Assembly: GCF_904849725.1 (NCBI RefSeq)
Contig: NC_058519.1
Span: forward strand, 577,633,169 to 577,697,168
Direction: 5' to 3'
Source of the DNA: Hordeum vulgare subsp. vulgare
Lineage: Eukaryota > Streptophyta > Magnoliopsida > Poales > Poaceae
DNA length: 64,000 nucleotides
Shown: one piece after another, positions 45,375 through 57,690 of the stretch
How positions within the stretch are numbered: position 1 is the stretch's first letter
How the letters are laid out: the number at the start of each line of letters is the position of its first letter
The notes under the pieces: model-generated
What the model saw: only the letters and a program-made list of their open reading frames with translations
Told to the model about the DNA's origin: nothing
Databases searched by the model: none
Program-made: the position numbers and the translations under genes

Positions 45375-45493
45375 GGATGCGATCATACCAGCACTAAAGC
45401 ACCGGATCCCATCAGAACTCCAAAGTTAAGCGTGCTTGGGCGAGAGTAGTACTAGGATGGGTGACCTCCTGGGAAGTCCTCGTGTTGCATTCC
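45375..45493 (+). rRNA. 5S rRNA gene, copy 148
   Basis: G48A. n=12. Confidence 0.97.
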
Positions 45494-45618
45494 CCTTTTT
45501 AAATATATTTTTGCGCCACGTGACAAGGATGACGCGGGAGCGTGATCTATATGACCTCATTTTCTTATTTTTGACGATTACTGTGTGACTTTTCCCACCG
45601 CGCTTGACACCCAACGAC

Positions 45619-45654
<36 letters not shown>

Positions 45655-45690
45655 GGGCAAGCATAAGGAACAAATAGATAGTTGCATGTC

Positions 45691-45809
45691 GGATGCGATC
45701 ATACCAGCACTAAAGCACCGGATCCCATCAGAACTTCGAAATTAAGCGTGCTTGGGCGAGAGTAGTACTAGGATGGGTGACCTCCTGGTAAGTCCTCGTG
45801 TTGCATTCC
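45691..45809 (+). rRNA. 5S rRNA gene, copy 149
   Basis: C46T, G51A, G99T. n=9. Confidence 0.96.
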
Positions 45810-45997
45810 CCTTTTTAAATATATTTTTGCGCCACGTGACAAGGATGACGCGGGAGCGTGATCTATATGACCTCATTTTCTTATTTTTGACGATTACTGT
45901 GTGACTTTTCCCACCGCGCTTGACACCCAACGACTAGTAGTAGTAGTAGTAGTAGTAGTAGGGGCAAGCATAAGGAACAAATAGATAGTTGCATGTC

Positions 45998-46116
45998 GGA
46001 TGCGATCATACCAGCACTAAAGCACCGGATCCCATCAGAACTCCGAAGTTAAGCGTGCTTGGGCGAGAGTAGTACTAGGATGGTTGACCTCCTGGGAAGT
46101 CCTCGTGTTGCATTCC
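45998..46116 (+). rRNA. 5S rRNA gene, copy 150
   Basis: G87T (box C). n=7. Confidence 0.96.
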
Positions 46117-46298
46117 CCTTTTTAAATATATTTTTGCGCCACGTGACAAGGATGACGCGGGACCGTGATCTATATGACCTCATTTTCTTATTTTTGACGA
46201 TTACTGTGTGACTTTTCCCACCGCGCTTGACACCCAACGACTAGTAGTAGTAGTAGTAGTAGGGGCAAGCATAAGGAACAAATAGATAGTTGCATGTC

Positions 46299-46417
46299 GG
46301 ATGCGATCATACCAGCACTAAAGCACCGGATCCCATCACAACTCCGAAGTTAAGCGTGCTTGGGCGAGAGTAGTACTAGGATGGGTGACCTCCTGGGAAG
46401 TCCTCGTGTTGCATTCC
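46299..46417 (+). rRNA. 5S rRNA gene, copy 151
   Basis: G41C; GGGAACGTG spacer, but only n=10, unlike its twin copy 158 (n=60). Confidence 0.97.
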
Positions 46418-46608
46418 CCTTTTTAAATATATTTTTGCGCCACGTGACAAGGATGACGCGGGAACGTGATCTATATGACCTCATTTTCTTATTTTTGACG
46501 ATTACTGTGTGACTTTTCCCACCGCGCTTGACACCCAACGACTAGTAGTAGTAGTAGTAGTAGTAGTAGTAGGGGCAAGCATAAGGAACAAATAGATAGT
46601 TGCATGTC

Positions 46609-46727
46609 GGATGCGATCATACCAGCACTAAAGCACCGGATCCCATCAGAACTTCGAAGTTAAGCGTGCTTGGGCGAGAGTAGTACTAGGATGGGTGACC
46701 TCCTGGGAAGTCCTCGTGTTGCATTCC
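46609..46727 (+). rRNA. 5S rRNA gene, copy 152
   Basis: C46T; twin of copy 145. n=9. Confidence 0.97.
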
Positions 46728-46915
46728 CCTTTTTAAATATATTTTTGCGCCACGTGACAAGGATGACGCGGGAGCGTGATCTATATGACCTCATTTTCTT
46801 ATTTTTGACGATTACTGTGTGACTTTTCCCACCGCGCTTGACACCTAACGACTAGTAGTAGTAGTAGTAGTAATAGTAGGGGCAAGCATAAGGAACAAAT
46901 AGATAGTTGCATGTC

Positions 46916-47034
46916 GGATGCGATCATACCAGCACTAAAGCACCGGATCCCATCAGAATTCCAAAGTTAACCGTGCTTGGGCGAGAGTAGTACTAGGATG
47001 GGTGACCTCCTGGGAAGTCCTCGTGTTGCATTCC
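46916..47034 (+). rRNA. 5S rRNA gene, copy 153
   Basis: C44T, G48A, G56C; twin of copy 146. n=10. Confidence 0.96.
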
Positions 47035-47225
47035 CCTTTTTAAATATATTTTTGCGCCACGTGACAAGGATGACGCGGGAGCGTGATCTATATGACCTCA
47101 TTTTCTTATTTTTGACGATTACTATGTGACTTTTCCCACCGCGCTTGACACCCAACGACTAGTAGTAGTAGTGGTAGTAGTAGTAGTAGGGGCAAGCATA
47201 AGGAACAAATAGATAGTTGCATGTC

Positions 47226-47344
47226 GGATGCGATCATACCAGCACTAAAGCACCGAATCCCATCAAAACTCCGAAGTTAAGCGTGCTTGGGCGAGAGTAG
47301 TACTAGGATGGGTGACCTCCTGGGAAGTCCTCGTGTTGCATTCC
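47226..47344 (+). rRNA. 5S rRNA gene, copy 154
   Basis: G31A, G41A; twin of copy 147. n=7. Confidence 0.97.
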
Positions 47345-47526
47345 CCTTTTTAAATATATTTTTGCGCCACGTGACAAGGATGACGCGGGAGCGTGATCTA
47401 TATGACCTCATTTTCTTATTTTTGACGATTACTGTGTGACTTTTCCCACCGCGCTTGACACCCAACGACTAGTAGTAGTAGTAGTAGTAGGGGCAAGCAT
47501 AAGGAACAAATAGATAGTTGCATGTC

Positions 47527-47645
47527 GGATGCGATCATACCAGCACTAAAGCACCGGATCCCATCAGAACTCCAAAGTTAAGCGTGCTTGGGCGAGAGTA
47601 GTACTAGGATGGGTGACCTCCTGGGAAGTCCTCGTGTTGCATTCC
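47527..47645 (+). rRNA. 5S rRNA gene, copy 155
   Basis: G48A; twin of copy 148. n=12. Confidence 0.97.
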
Positions 47646-47770
47646 CCTTTTTAAATATATTTTTGCGCCACGTGACAAGGATGACGCGGGAGCGTGATCT
47701 ATATGACCTCATTTTCTTATTTTTGACGATTACTGTGTGACTTTTCCCACCGCGCTTGACACCCAACGAC

Positions 47771-47806
<36 letters not shown>

Positions 47807-47842
47807 GGGCAAGCATAAGGAACAAATAGATAGTTGCATGTC

Positions 47843-47961
47843 GGATGCGATCATACCAGCACTAAAGCACCGGATCCCATCAGAACTTCGAAATTAAGCG
47901 TGCTTGGGCGAGAGTAGTACTAGGATGGGTGACCTCCTGGTAAGTCCTCGTGTTGCATTCC
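47843..47961 (+). rRNA. 5S rRNA gene, copy 156
   Basis: C46T, G51A, G99T; twin of copies 149 and 167. n=9. Confidence 0.96.
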
Positions 47962-48149
47962 CCTTTTTAAATATATTTTTGCGCCACGTGACAAGGATGA
48001 CGCGGGAGCGTGATCTATATGACCTCATTTTCTTATTTTTGACGATTACTGTGTGACTTTTCCCACCGCGCTTGACACCCAACGACTAGTAGTAGTAGTA
48101 GTAGTAGTAGTAGGGGCAAGCATAAGGAACAAATAGATAGTTGCATGTC

Positions 48150-48268
48150 GGATGCGATCATACCAGCACTAAAGCACCGGATCCCATCAGAACTCCGAAG
48201 TTAAGCGTGCTTGGGCGAGAGTAGTACTAGGATGGTTGACCTCCTGGGAAGTCCTCGTGTTGCATTCC
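48150..48268 (+). rRNA. 5S rRNA gene, copy 157
   Basis: G87T; twin of copies 150 and 168. n=7. Confidence 0.96.
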
Positions 48269-48450
48269 CCTTTTTAAATATATTTTTGCGCCACGTGACA
48301 AGGATGACGCGGGACCGTGATCTATATGACCTCATTTTCTTATTTTTGACGATTACTGTGTGACTTTTCCCACCGCGCTTGACACCCAACGACTAGTAGT
48401 AGTAGTAGTAGTAGGGGCAAGCATAAGGAACAAATAGATAGTTGCATGTC

Positions 48451-48569
48451 GGATGCGATCATACCAGCACTAAAGCACCGGATCCCATCACAACTCCGAA
48501 GTTAAGCGTGCTTGGGCGAGAGTAGTACTAGGATGGGTGACCTCCTGGGAAGTCCTCGTGTTGCATTCC
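48451..48569 (+). rRNA. 5S rRNA gene, copy 158
   Basis: G41C; GGGAACGTG spacer; 60-unit TAG array follows. Confidence 0.97.
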
Positions 48570-48694
48570 CCTTTTTAAATATATTTTTGCGCCACGTGAC
48601 AAGGATGACGCGGGAACGTGATCTATATGACCTCATTTTCTTATTTTTGACGATTACTGTGTGACTTTTCCCACCGCGCTTGACACCCAACGAC

Positions 48695-48874
<180 letters not shown>

Positions 48875-48910
48875 GGGCAAGCATAAGGAACAAATAGATA
48901 GTTGCATGTC

Positions 48911-49029
48911 GGATGCGATCATACCAGCACTAAAGCACCGGATCCCATCAGAACTCCGAAGTTAAGCGTGCTTGGGCGAGAGTAGTACTAGGATGGGTGA
49001 CCTCCTGGGAAGTCCTCGTGTTGCATTCC
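48911..49029 (+). rRNA. 5S rRNA gene, copy 159
   Basis: Consensus gene; spacer GCGGAAGCG, shared with copy 170. n=6. Confidence 0.97.
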
Positions 49030-49208
49030 CCTTTTTAAATATATTTTTGCGCCACGTGACAAGGATGACGCGGAAGCGTGATCTATATGACCTCATTTTC
49101 TTATTTTTGACGATTACTGTGTGACTTTTCCCACCGCGCTTGACACCCAACGACTAGTAGTAGTAGTAGTAGGGGCAAGCATAAGGAACAAATAGATAGT
49201 TGCATGTC

Positions 49209-49327
49209 GGTTGCGATCATACCAGCACTAAAGCACCGGATCCCATCAGAACTCCGAAGTTAAGCGTGCTTGGGCGAGAGTAGTACTAGGATGGGTGACC
49301 TCCTGGGAAGTCCTCGTGTTGCATTCC
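49209..49327 (+). rRNA. 5S rRNA gene, copy 160
   Basis: A3T (helix I); spacer GTGTTACTTTT. n=8. Confidence 0.97.
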
Positions 49328-49512
49328 CCTTTTTAAATATATTTTTGCGCCACGTGACAAGGATGACGCGGGACCGTGATCTATATGACCTCATTTTCTT
49401 ATTTTTGACGATTACTGTGTTACTTTTCCCACCGCGCTTGACACCCAACGACTAGTAGTAGTAGTAGTAGTAGTAGGGGCAAGCATAAGGAACAAATAGG
49501 TAGTTGCATGTC

Positions 49513-49631
49513 GGATGCGATCATACCAGCACTAAAGCACCGGATCCCATCAGAACTCCGAAGTTAAGCGTGCTTGGGCGAGAGTAGTACTAGGATGGGT
49601 GACCTCCTGGGAAGTCCTCGTGTTGCATTCC
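49513..49631 (+). rRNA. 5S rRNA gene, copy 161
   Basis: Consensus gene; leader AAATAGGTAG. n=6. Confidence 0.97.
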
Positions 49632-49810
49632 CCTTTTTAAATATATTTTTGCGCCACGTGACAAGGATGACGCGGGAGCGTGATCTATATGACCTCATTT
49701 TCTTATTTTTGACGATTACTGTGTGACTTTTCCCACCGCGCTTGACACCCAACGACTAGTAGTAGTAGTAGTAGGGGCAAGCATAAGGAACAAATAGATA
49801 GTTGCATGTC

Positions 49811-49929
49811 GGATGCGATCATACCAGCAGTAAAGCACCGGATCCCATCAGAACTCTGAAGTTAAGCGTGCTTTGGCGAGAGTAGTACTAGGATGGGTGA
49901 CCTCCTGGGAAGTCCTCGTGTTGCATTCC
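49811..49929 (+). rRNA. 5S rRNA gene, copy 162
   Basis: C20G, C47T, private G64T (box A). n=7. Confidence 0.96.
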
Positions 49930-50111
49930 CCTTTTTAAATATATTTTTGCGCCACGTGACAAGGATGACACGGGAGCGTGATCTATATGACCTCATTTTC
50001 TTATTTTTGACGATTACTGTGTGACTTTTCCCACCGCGCTTGACACCCAACGACTAGTAGTAGTAGTAGTAGTAGGGGCAAGCATAAGGAACAAATAGAT
50101 AGTTGCATGTC

Positions 50112-50230
50112 GGATGCGATCATACCAGCACTAAAGCACCGGATCCCATCAGAACTCCGAAGTTAAGCGTGTTTGGGCGAGAGTAGTACTAGGATGGGTG
50201 ACCTCCTGGAAAGTCCTCGTGTTGCATTCC
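50112..50230 (+). rRNA. 5S rRNA gene, copy 163
   Basis: C61T (box A), G99A. n=10 with one TGG. Confidence 0.96.
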
Positions 50231-50421
50231 CCTTTTTAAATATATTTTTGCGCCACGTGACAAGGATGACGCGGGACCGTGATCTATATGACCTCATTTT
50301 CTTATTTTTGACGATTACTGTGTGACTTTTCCCACCGCGCTTGACACCCAACAACTAGTAGTGGTAGTAGTAGTAGTAGTAGTAGGGGCAAGCATAAGGA
50401 ACAAATAGATAGTTGCATGTC

Positions 50422-50540
50422 GGATGCGATCATACCAGCACTAAAGCACCGGATCCCATCAGAACTCCGAAGTTAAGCGTGCTTGGGCGAGAGTAGTACT
50501 AGGATGGGTGACCTCTTGGGAAGTCCTCGTGTTGCATTCC
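50422..50540 (+). rRNA. 5S rRNA gene, copy 164
   Basis: C95T; the spacer reads GCCCCCTGAC, so the CACGTG box is lost. n=9. Confidence 0.97.
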
Positions 50541-50728
50541 CCTTTTTAAATATATTTTTGCGCCCCCTGACAAGGATGACGCGGGAGCGTGATCTATATG
50601 ACCTCATTTTCTTATTTTTGACGATTACTGTGTGACTTTTCCCACCGCGCTTGACACCCAACGACTAGTACTAGTAGTAGTAGTAGTAGTAGGGGCAAGC
50701 ATAAGGAACAAATAGATAGTTGCATGTC

Positions 50729-50847
50729 GGATGCGATCATACCAGCACTAAAGCACCGGATCCCATCAGAACTCCGAAGTTAAGCGTGCTTGGGCGAGAG
50801 TAGTACTAGGATGGTTGACCTCCTGGGAAGTCCTCGTGTTGCATTCC
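50729..50847 (+). rRNA. 5S rRNA gene, copy 165
   Basis: G87T, not preceded by a C46T/G51A/G99T copy as it usually is. n=10. Confidence 0.96.
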
Positions 50848-51038
50848 CCTTTTTAAATATATTTTTGCGCCACGTGACAAGGATGACGCGGGACCGTGAT
50901 CTATATGACCTCATTTTCTTATTTTTGACGATTACTGTGTGACTTTTCCCACCGCGCTTGACACCCAACGACTAGTAGTAGTAGTAGTAGTAGTAGTAGT
51001 AGGGGCAAGCATAAGGAACAAATAGATAGTTGCATGTC

Positions 51039-51157
51039 GGATGCGATCATACCAGCACTAAAGCACCGGATCCCATCACAACTCCGAAGTTAAGCGTGCT
51101 TGGGCGAGAGTAGTACTAGGATGGGTGACCTCCTGGGAAGTCCTCGTGTTGCATTCC
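51039..51157 (+). rRNA. 5S rRNA gene, copy 166
   Basis: G41C, but 'agc' spacer with GACGTGGG. n=7. Confidence 0.97.
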
Positions 51158-51339
51158 CCTTTTTAAATATATTTTTGCGCCACGTGACAAGGATGACGTG
51201 GGAGCGTGATCTATATGACCTCATTTTCTTATTTTTGACGATTACTGTGTGACTTTTCCCACCGCGCTTGACACCCAACGACTAGTAGTAGTAGTAGTAG
51301 TAGGGGCAAGCATAAGGAACAAATAGATAGTTGCATGTC

Positions 51340-51458
51340 GGATGCGATCATACCAGCACTAAAGCACCGGATCCCATCAGAACTTCGAAATTAAGCGTGC
51401 TTGGGCGAGAGTAGTACTAGGATGGGTGACCTCCTGGTAAGTCCTCGTGTTGCATTCC
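51340..51458 (+). rRNA. 5S rRNA gene, copy 167
   Basis: C46T, G51A, G99T. n=9. Confidence 0.96.
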
Positions 51459-51646
51459 CCTTTTTAAATATATTTTTGCGCCACGTGACAAGGATGACGC
51501 GGGAGCGTGATCTATATGACCTCATTTTCTTATTTTTGACGATTACTGTGTGACTTTTCCCACCGCGCTTGACACCCAACGACTAGTAGTAGTAGTAGTA
51601 GTAGTAGTAGGGGCAAGCATAAGGAACAAATAGATAGTTGCATGTC

Positions 51647-51765
51647 GGATGCGATCATACCAGCACTAAAGCACCGGATCCCATCAGAACTCCGAAGTTA
51701 AGCGTGCTTGGGCGAGAGTAGTACTAGGATGGTTGACCTCCTGGGAAGTCCTCGTGTTGCATTCC
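51647..51765 (+). rRNA. 5S rRNA gene, copy 168
   Basis: G87T (box C). n=7. Confidence 0.96.
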
Positions 51766-51947
51766 CCTTTTTAAATATATTTTTGCGCCACGTGACAAGG
51801 ATGACGCGGGACCGTGATCTATATGACCTCATTTTCTTATTTTTGACGATTACTGTGTGACTTTTCCCACCGCGCTTGACACCCAACGACTAGTAGTAGT
51901 AGTAGTAGTAGGGGCAAGCATAAGGAACAAATAGATAGTTGCATGTC

Positions 51948-52066
51948 GGATGCGATCATACCAGCACTAAAGCACCGGATCCCATCACAACTCCGAAGTT
52001 AAGCGTGCTTGGGCGAGAGTAGTACTAGGATGGGTGACCTCCTGGGAAGTCCTCGTGTTGCATTCC
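51948..52066 (+). rRNA. 5S rRNA gene, copy 169
   Basis: G41C; GGGAACGTG spacer; 65-unit tract follows. Confidence 0.97.
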
Positions 52067-52191
52067 CCTTTTTAAATATATTTTTGCGCCACGTGACAAG
52101 GATGACGCGGGAACGTGATCTATATGACCTCATTTTCTTATTTTTGACGATTACTGTGTGACTTTTCCCACCGCGCTTGACACCCAACGAC

Positions 52192-52386
<195 letters not shown>

Positions 52387-52422
52387 GGGCAAGCATAAGG
52401 AACAAATAGATAGTTGCATGTC

Positions 52423-52541
52423 GGATGCGATCATACCAGCACTAAAGCACCGGATCCCATCAGAACTCCGAAGTTAAGCGTGCTTGGGCGAGAGTAGTAC
52501 TAGGATGGGTGACCTCCTGGGAAGTCCTCGTGTTGCATTCC
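52423..52541 (+). rRNA. 5S rRNA gene, copy 170
   Basis: Consensus gene; GCGGAAGCG spacer; twin of copy 159. n=6. Confidence 0.97.
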
Positions 52542-52720
52542 CCTTTTTAAATATATTTTTGCGCCACGTGACAAGGATGACGCGGAAGCGTGATCTATAT
52601 GACCTCATTTTCTTATTTTTGACGATTACTGTGTGACTTTTCCCACCGCGCTTGACACCCAACGACTAGTAGTAGTAGTAGTAGGGGCAAGCATAAGGAA
52701 CAAATAGATAGTTGCATGTC

Positions 52721-52839
52721 GGTTGCGATCATACCAGCACTAAAGCACCGGATCCCATCAGAACTCCGAAGTTAAGCGTGCTTGGGCGAGAGTAGTACTA
52801 GGATGGGTGACCTCCTGGGAAGTCCTCGTGTTGCATTCC
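52721..52839 (+). rRNA. 5S rRNA gene, copy 171
   Basis: A3T; twin of copy 160. n=9. Confidence 0.97.
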
Positions 52840-53027
52840 CCTTTTTAAATATATTTTTGCGCCACGTGACAAGGATGACGCGGGACCGTGATCTATATGA
52901 CCTCATTTTCTTATTTTTGACGATTACTGTGTTACTTTTCCCACCGCGCTTGACACCCAACGACTAGTAGTAGTAGTAGTAGTAGTAGTAGGGGCAAGCA
53001 TAAGGAACAAATAGGTAGTTGCATGTC

Positions 53028-53146
53028 GGATGCGATCATACCAGCACTAAAGCACCGGATCCCATCAGAACTCCGAAGTTAAGCGTGCTTGGGCGAGAGT
53101 AGTACTAGGATGGGTGACCTCCTGGGAAGTCCTCGTGTTGCATTCC
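53028..53146 (+). rRNA. 5S rRNA gene, copy 172
   Basis: Consensus gene; twin of copy 161. n=6. Confidence 0.97.
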
Positions 53147-53325
53147 CCTTTTTAAATATATTTTTGCGCCACGTGACAAGGATGACGCGGGAGCGTGATC
53201 TATATGACCTCATTTTCTTATTTTTGACGATTACTGTGTGACTTTTCCCACCGCGCTTGACACCCAACGACTAGTAGTAGTAGTAGTAGGGGCAAGCATA
53301 AGGAACAAATAGATAGTTGCATGTC

Positions 53326-53444
53326 GGATGCGATCATACCAGCAGTAAAGCACCGGATCCCATCAGAACTCTGAAGTTAAGCGTGCTTGGGCGAGAGTAG
53401 TACTAGGATGGGTGACCTCCTGGGAAGTCCTCGTGTTGCATTCC
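53326..53444 (+). rRNA. 5S rRNA gene, copy 173
   Basis: C20G, C47T; twin of copy 162 without G64T. n=7. Confidence 0.96.
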
Positions 53445-53626
53445 CCTTTTTAAATATATTTTTGCGCCACGTGACAAGGATGACGCGGGAGCGTGATCTA
53501 TATGACCTCATTTTCTTATTTTTGACGATTACTGTGTGACTTTTCCCACCGCGCTTGACACCCAACGACTAGTAGTAGTAGTAGTAGTAGGGGCAAGCAT
53601 AAGGAACAAATAGATAGTTGCATGTC

Positions 53627-53745
53627 GGATGCGATCATACCAGCACTAAAGCACCGGATCCCATCAGAACTCCGAAGTTAAGCGTGTTTGGGCGAGAGTA
53701 GTACTAGGATGGGTGACCTCCTGGAAAGTCCTCGTGTTGCATTCC
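53627..53745 (+). rRNA. 5S rRNA gene, copy 174
   Basis: C61T, G99A; twin of copy 163. n=10. Confidence 0.96.
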
Positions 53746-53936
53746 CCTTTTTAAATATATTTTTGCGCCACGTGACAAGGATGACGCGGGACCGTGATCT
53801 ATATGACCTCATTTTCTTATTTTTGACGATTACTGTGTGACTTTTCCCACCGCGCTTGACACCCAACAACTAGTAGTGGTAGTAGTAGTAGTAGTAGTAG
53901 GGGCAAGCATAAGGAACAAATAGATAGTTGCATGTC

Positions 53937-54055
53937 GGATGCGATCATACCAGCACTAAAGCACCGGATCCCATCAGAACTCCGAAGTTAAGCGTGCTTG
54001 GGCGAGAGTAGTACTAGGATGGGTGACCTCCTGGGAAGTCCTCGTGTTGCATTCC
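53937..54055 (+). rRNA. 5S rRNA gene, copy 175
   Basis: Consensus gene. n=6. Confidence 0.97.
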
Positions 54056-54234
54056 CCTTTTTAAATATATTTTTGCGCCACGTGACAAGGATGACGCGGG
54101 AGCGTGATCTATATGACCTCATTTTCTTATTTTTGACGATTACTGTGTGACTTTTCCCACCGCGCTTGACACCCAACGACTAGTAGTAGTAGTAGTAGGG
54201 GCAAGCATAAGGAACAAATAGATAGTTGCATGTC

Positions 54235-54353
54235 GGATGCGATCATACCAGCAGTAAAGCACCGGATCCCATCAGAACTCTGAAGTTAAGCGTGCTTGGG
54301 CGAGAGTAGTACTAGGATGGGTGACCTCCTGGGAAGTCCTCGTGTTGCATTCC
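54235..54353 (+). rRNA. 5S rRNA gene, copy 176
   Basis: C20G, C47T. n=9. Confidence 0.96.
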
Positions 54354-54541
54354 CCTTTTTAAATATATTTTTGCGCCACGTGACAAGGATGACGCGGGAC
54401 CGTGATCTATATGACCTCATTTTCTTATTTTTGACGATTACTGTGTGACTTTTCCCACCGCGCTTGACACCCAACGACTAGTAGTAGTAGTAGTAGTAGT
54501 AGTAGGGGCAAGCATAAGGAACAAATAGATAGTTGGATGTC

Positions 54542-54620
54542 GGATGCGATCATACCAGCACTAAAGCACCGGATCCCATTAGGATGGGTGACCTCCTGGG
54601 AAGTCCTCGTGTTGCATTCT
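54542..54620 (+). pseudogene. 5S rRNA pseudogene, copy 177 (40-bp internal deletion)
   Basis: 79 nt: gene bases about 39-78 are missing, so box A and IE are gone while box C, the helix I strands and the terminator remain. C119T and G at -6 mark it. The junction reads CCCATTAGGATGG. Pol III transcription is unlikely, and no 5S fold is possible. Same deletion in copies 182, 187 and 202. A 44-unit TAG array follows. Confidence 0.94.
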
Positions 54621-54745
54621 CCTTTTTAAATATATTTTTGCGCCACGTGACAAGGATGACGCGGGAGCGTGATCTATATGACCTCATTTTCTTATTTTTG
54701 ACGATTACTGTGTGACTTTTCCCACCGCGCTTGACACCCAACGAC

Positions 54746-54877
<132 letters not shown>

Positions 54878-54913
54878 GGGCAAGCATAAGGAACAAATAG
54901 ATAGTTGCATGTC

Positions 54914-55032
54914 GGATGCGATCATACCAGCACTAAAGCACCGGATCCCATCAGAACTCCGAAGTTAAGCGTGCTTGGGCGAGAGTAGTACTAGGATGGG
55001 TGACCTCCTGGGAAGTCGTCGTGTTGCATTCC
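54914..55032 (+). rRNA. 5S rRNA gene, copy 178
   Basis: C105G; first unit of a 5-unit block. n=6. Confidence 0.97.
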
Positions 55033-55211
55033 CCTTTTTAAATATATTTTTGCGCCACGTGACAAGGATGACGCGGGAGCGTGATCTATATGACCTCATT
55101 TTCTTATTTTTGACGATTACTGTGTGACTTTTCCCACCGCGCTTGACACCCAACGACTAGTAGTAGTAGTAGTAGGGGCAAGCATAAGGAACAAATAGAT
55201 AGTTGCATGTC

Positions 55212-55330
55212 GGTTGCGATCATACCAGCACTAAAGCACCGGATCCCATCAGAACTCCGAAGTTACGCGTGCTTGGGCGAGAGTAGTACTAGGATGGGTG
55301 ACCTCCTGGGAAGTCCTCGTGTTGCATTCC
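55212..55330 (+). rRNA. 5S rRNA gene, copy 179
   Basis: A3T and A55C (box A); spacer GTGTTACTTTT. n=7. Confidence 0.96.
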
Positions 55331-55512
55331 CCTTTTTAAATATATTTTTGCGCCACGTGACAAGGATGACGCGGGAGCGTGATCTATATGACCTCATTTT
55401 CTTATTTTTGACGATTACTGTGTTACTTTTCCCACCGCGCTTGACACCCAACGACTAGTAGTAGTAGTAGTAGTAGGGGCAAGCATAAGGAACAAATAGG
55501 TAGTTGCATGTC

Positions 55513-55631
55513 GGATGCGATCATACCAGCACTAAAGCACCGGATCCCATCAGAACTCCGAAGTTAAGCGTGCTTGGGCGAGAGTAGTACTAGGATGGGT
55601 GACCTCCTGGGAAGTCCTCGTGTTGCATTCC
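55513..55631 (+). rRNA. 5S rRNA gene, copy 180
   Basis: Consensus gene; leader AAATAGGTAG. n=6. Confidence 0.97.
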
Positions 55632-55810
55632 CCTTTTTAAATATATTTTTGCGCCACGTGACAAGGATGACGCGGGAGCGTGATCTATATGACCTCATTT
55701 TCTTATTTTTGACGATTACTGTGTGACTTTTCCCACCGCGCTTGACACCCAACGACTAGTAGTAGTAGTAGTAGGGGCAAGCATAAGGAACAAATAGATA
55801 GTTGCATGTC

Positions 55811-55929
55811 GGATGCGATCATACCAGCAGTAAAGCACCGGATCCCATCAGAACTCTGAAGTTAAGCGTGCTTGGGCGAGAGTAGTACTAGGATGGGTGA
55901 CCTCCTGGGAAGTCCTCGTGTTGCATTCC
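55811..55929 (+). rRNA. 5S rRNA gene, copy 181
   Basis: C20G, C47T. n=9. Confidence 0.96.
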
Positions 55930-56117
55930 CCTTTTTAAATATATTTTTGCGCCACGTGACAAGGATGACGCGGGACCGTGATCTATATGACCTCATTTTC
56001 TTATTTTTGACGATTACTGTGTGACTTTTCCCACCGCGCTTGACACCCAACGACTAGTAGTAGTAGTAGTAGTAGTAGTAGGGGCAAGCATAAGGAACAA
56101 ATAGATAGTTGGATGTC

Positions 56118-56196
56118 GGATGCGATCATACCAGCACTAAAGCACCGGATCCCATTAGGATGGGTGACCTCCTGGGAAGTCCTCGTGTTGCATTCT
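56118..56196 (+). pseudogene. 5S rRNA pseudogene, copy 182 (40-bp internal deletion)
   Basis: Identical by eye to copy 177, including C119T and the leader change. It precedes the longest TAG array of the window. Confidence 0.94.
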
Positions 56197-56321
56197 CCTT
56201 TTTAAATATATTTTTGCGCCACGTGACAAGGATGACGCGGGAGCGTGATCTATATGACCTCATTTTCTTATTTTTGACGATTACTGTGTGACTTTTCCCA
56301 CCGCGCTTGACACCCAACGAC

Positions 56322-56936
<615 letters not shown>

Positions 56937-56972
56937 GGGCAAGCATAAGGAACAAATAGATAGTTGCATGTC

Positions 56973-57091
56973 GGATGCGATCATACCAGCACTAAAGCAC
57001 CGGATCCCATCAGAACTCCGAAGTTAAGCGTGCTTGGGCGAGAGTAGTACTAGGATGGGTGACCTCCTGGGAAGTCCTCGTGTTGCATTCC
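56973..57091 (+). rRNA. 5S rRNA gene, copy 183
   Basis: Consensus gene; twin of copy 178 without C105G. n=6. Confidence 0.97.
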
Positions 57092-57270
57092 CCTTTTTAA
57101 ATATATTTTTGCGCCACGTGACAAGGATGACGCGGGAGCGTGATCTATATGACCTCATTTTCTTATTTTTGACGATTACTGTGTGACTTTTCCCACCGCG
57201 CTTGACACCCAACGACTAGTAGTAGTAGTAGTAGGGGCAAGCATAAGGAACAAATAGATAGTTGCATGTC

Positions 57271-57389
57271 GGTTGCGATCATACCAGCACTAAAGCACCG
57301 GATCCCATCAGAACTCCGAAGTTACGCGTGCTTGGGCGAGAGTAGTACTAGGATGGGTGACCTCCTGGGAAGTCCTCGTGTTGCATTCC
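57271..57389 (+). rRNA. 5S rRNA gene, copy 184
   Basis: A3T, A55C; twin of copy 179. n=7. Confidence 0.96.
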
Positions 57390-57571
57390 CCTTTTTAAAT
57401 ATATTTTTGCGCCACGTGACAAGGATGACGCGGGAGCGTGATCTATATGACCTCATTTTCTTATTTTTGACGATTACTGTGTTACTTTTCCCACCGCGCT
57501 TGACACCCAACGACTAGTAGTAGTAGTAGTAGTAGGGGCAAGCATAAGGAACAAATAGGTAGTTGCATGTC

Positions 57572-57690
57572 GGATGCGATCATACCAGCACTAAAGCACC
57601 GGATCCCATCAGAACTCCGAAGTTAAGCGTGCTTGGGCGAGAGTAGTACTAGGATGGGTGACCTCCTGGGAAGTCCTCGTGTTGCATTCC
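57572..57690 (+). rRNA. 5S rRNA gene, copy 185
   Basis: Consensus gene; twin of copy 180. n=6. Confidence 0.97.

Larger units (their letters stand above)
42344..45690 (+). repeat. Segmental duplication D, right arm (copies 138-148)
   Basis: Partner of 37163-40518. Differences: T111G and the C95T of copy 130 absent, copy 126's G48A absent, and copy 131's one-G deletion absent from copy 148. Confidence 0.86.
44457..46608 (+). repeat. 2,152-bp tandem duplication, first block (copies 145-151)
   Basis: Seven units whose starts all recur exactly 2,152 bp later, with the same variants and the same TAG lengths up to the last tract. Confidence 0.92.

Noticed and set aside
54550..54741. Deleted 5S units as a new small RNA gene
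   Set aside because: Box A and IE are missing and nothing new is gained. The four copies are explained by block duplication.
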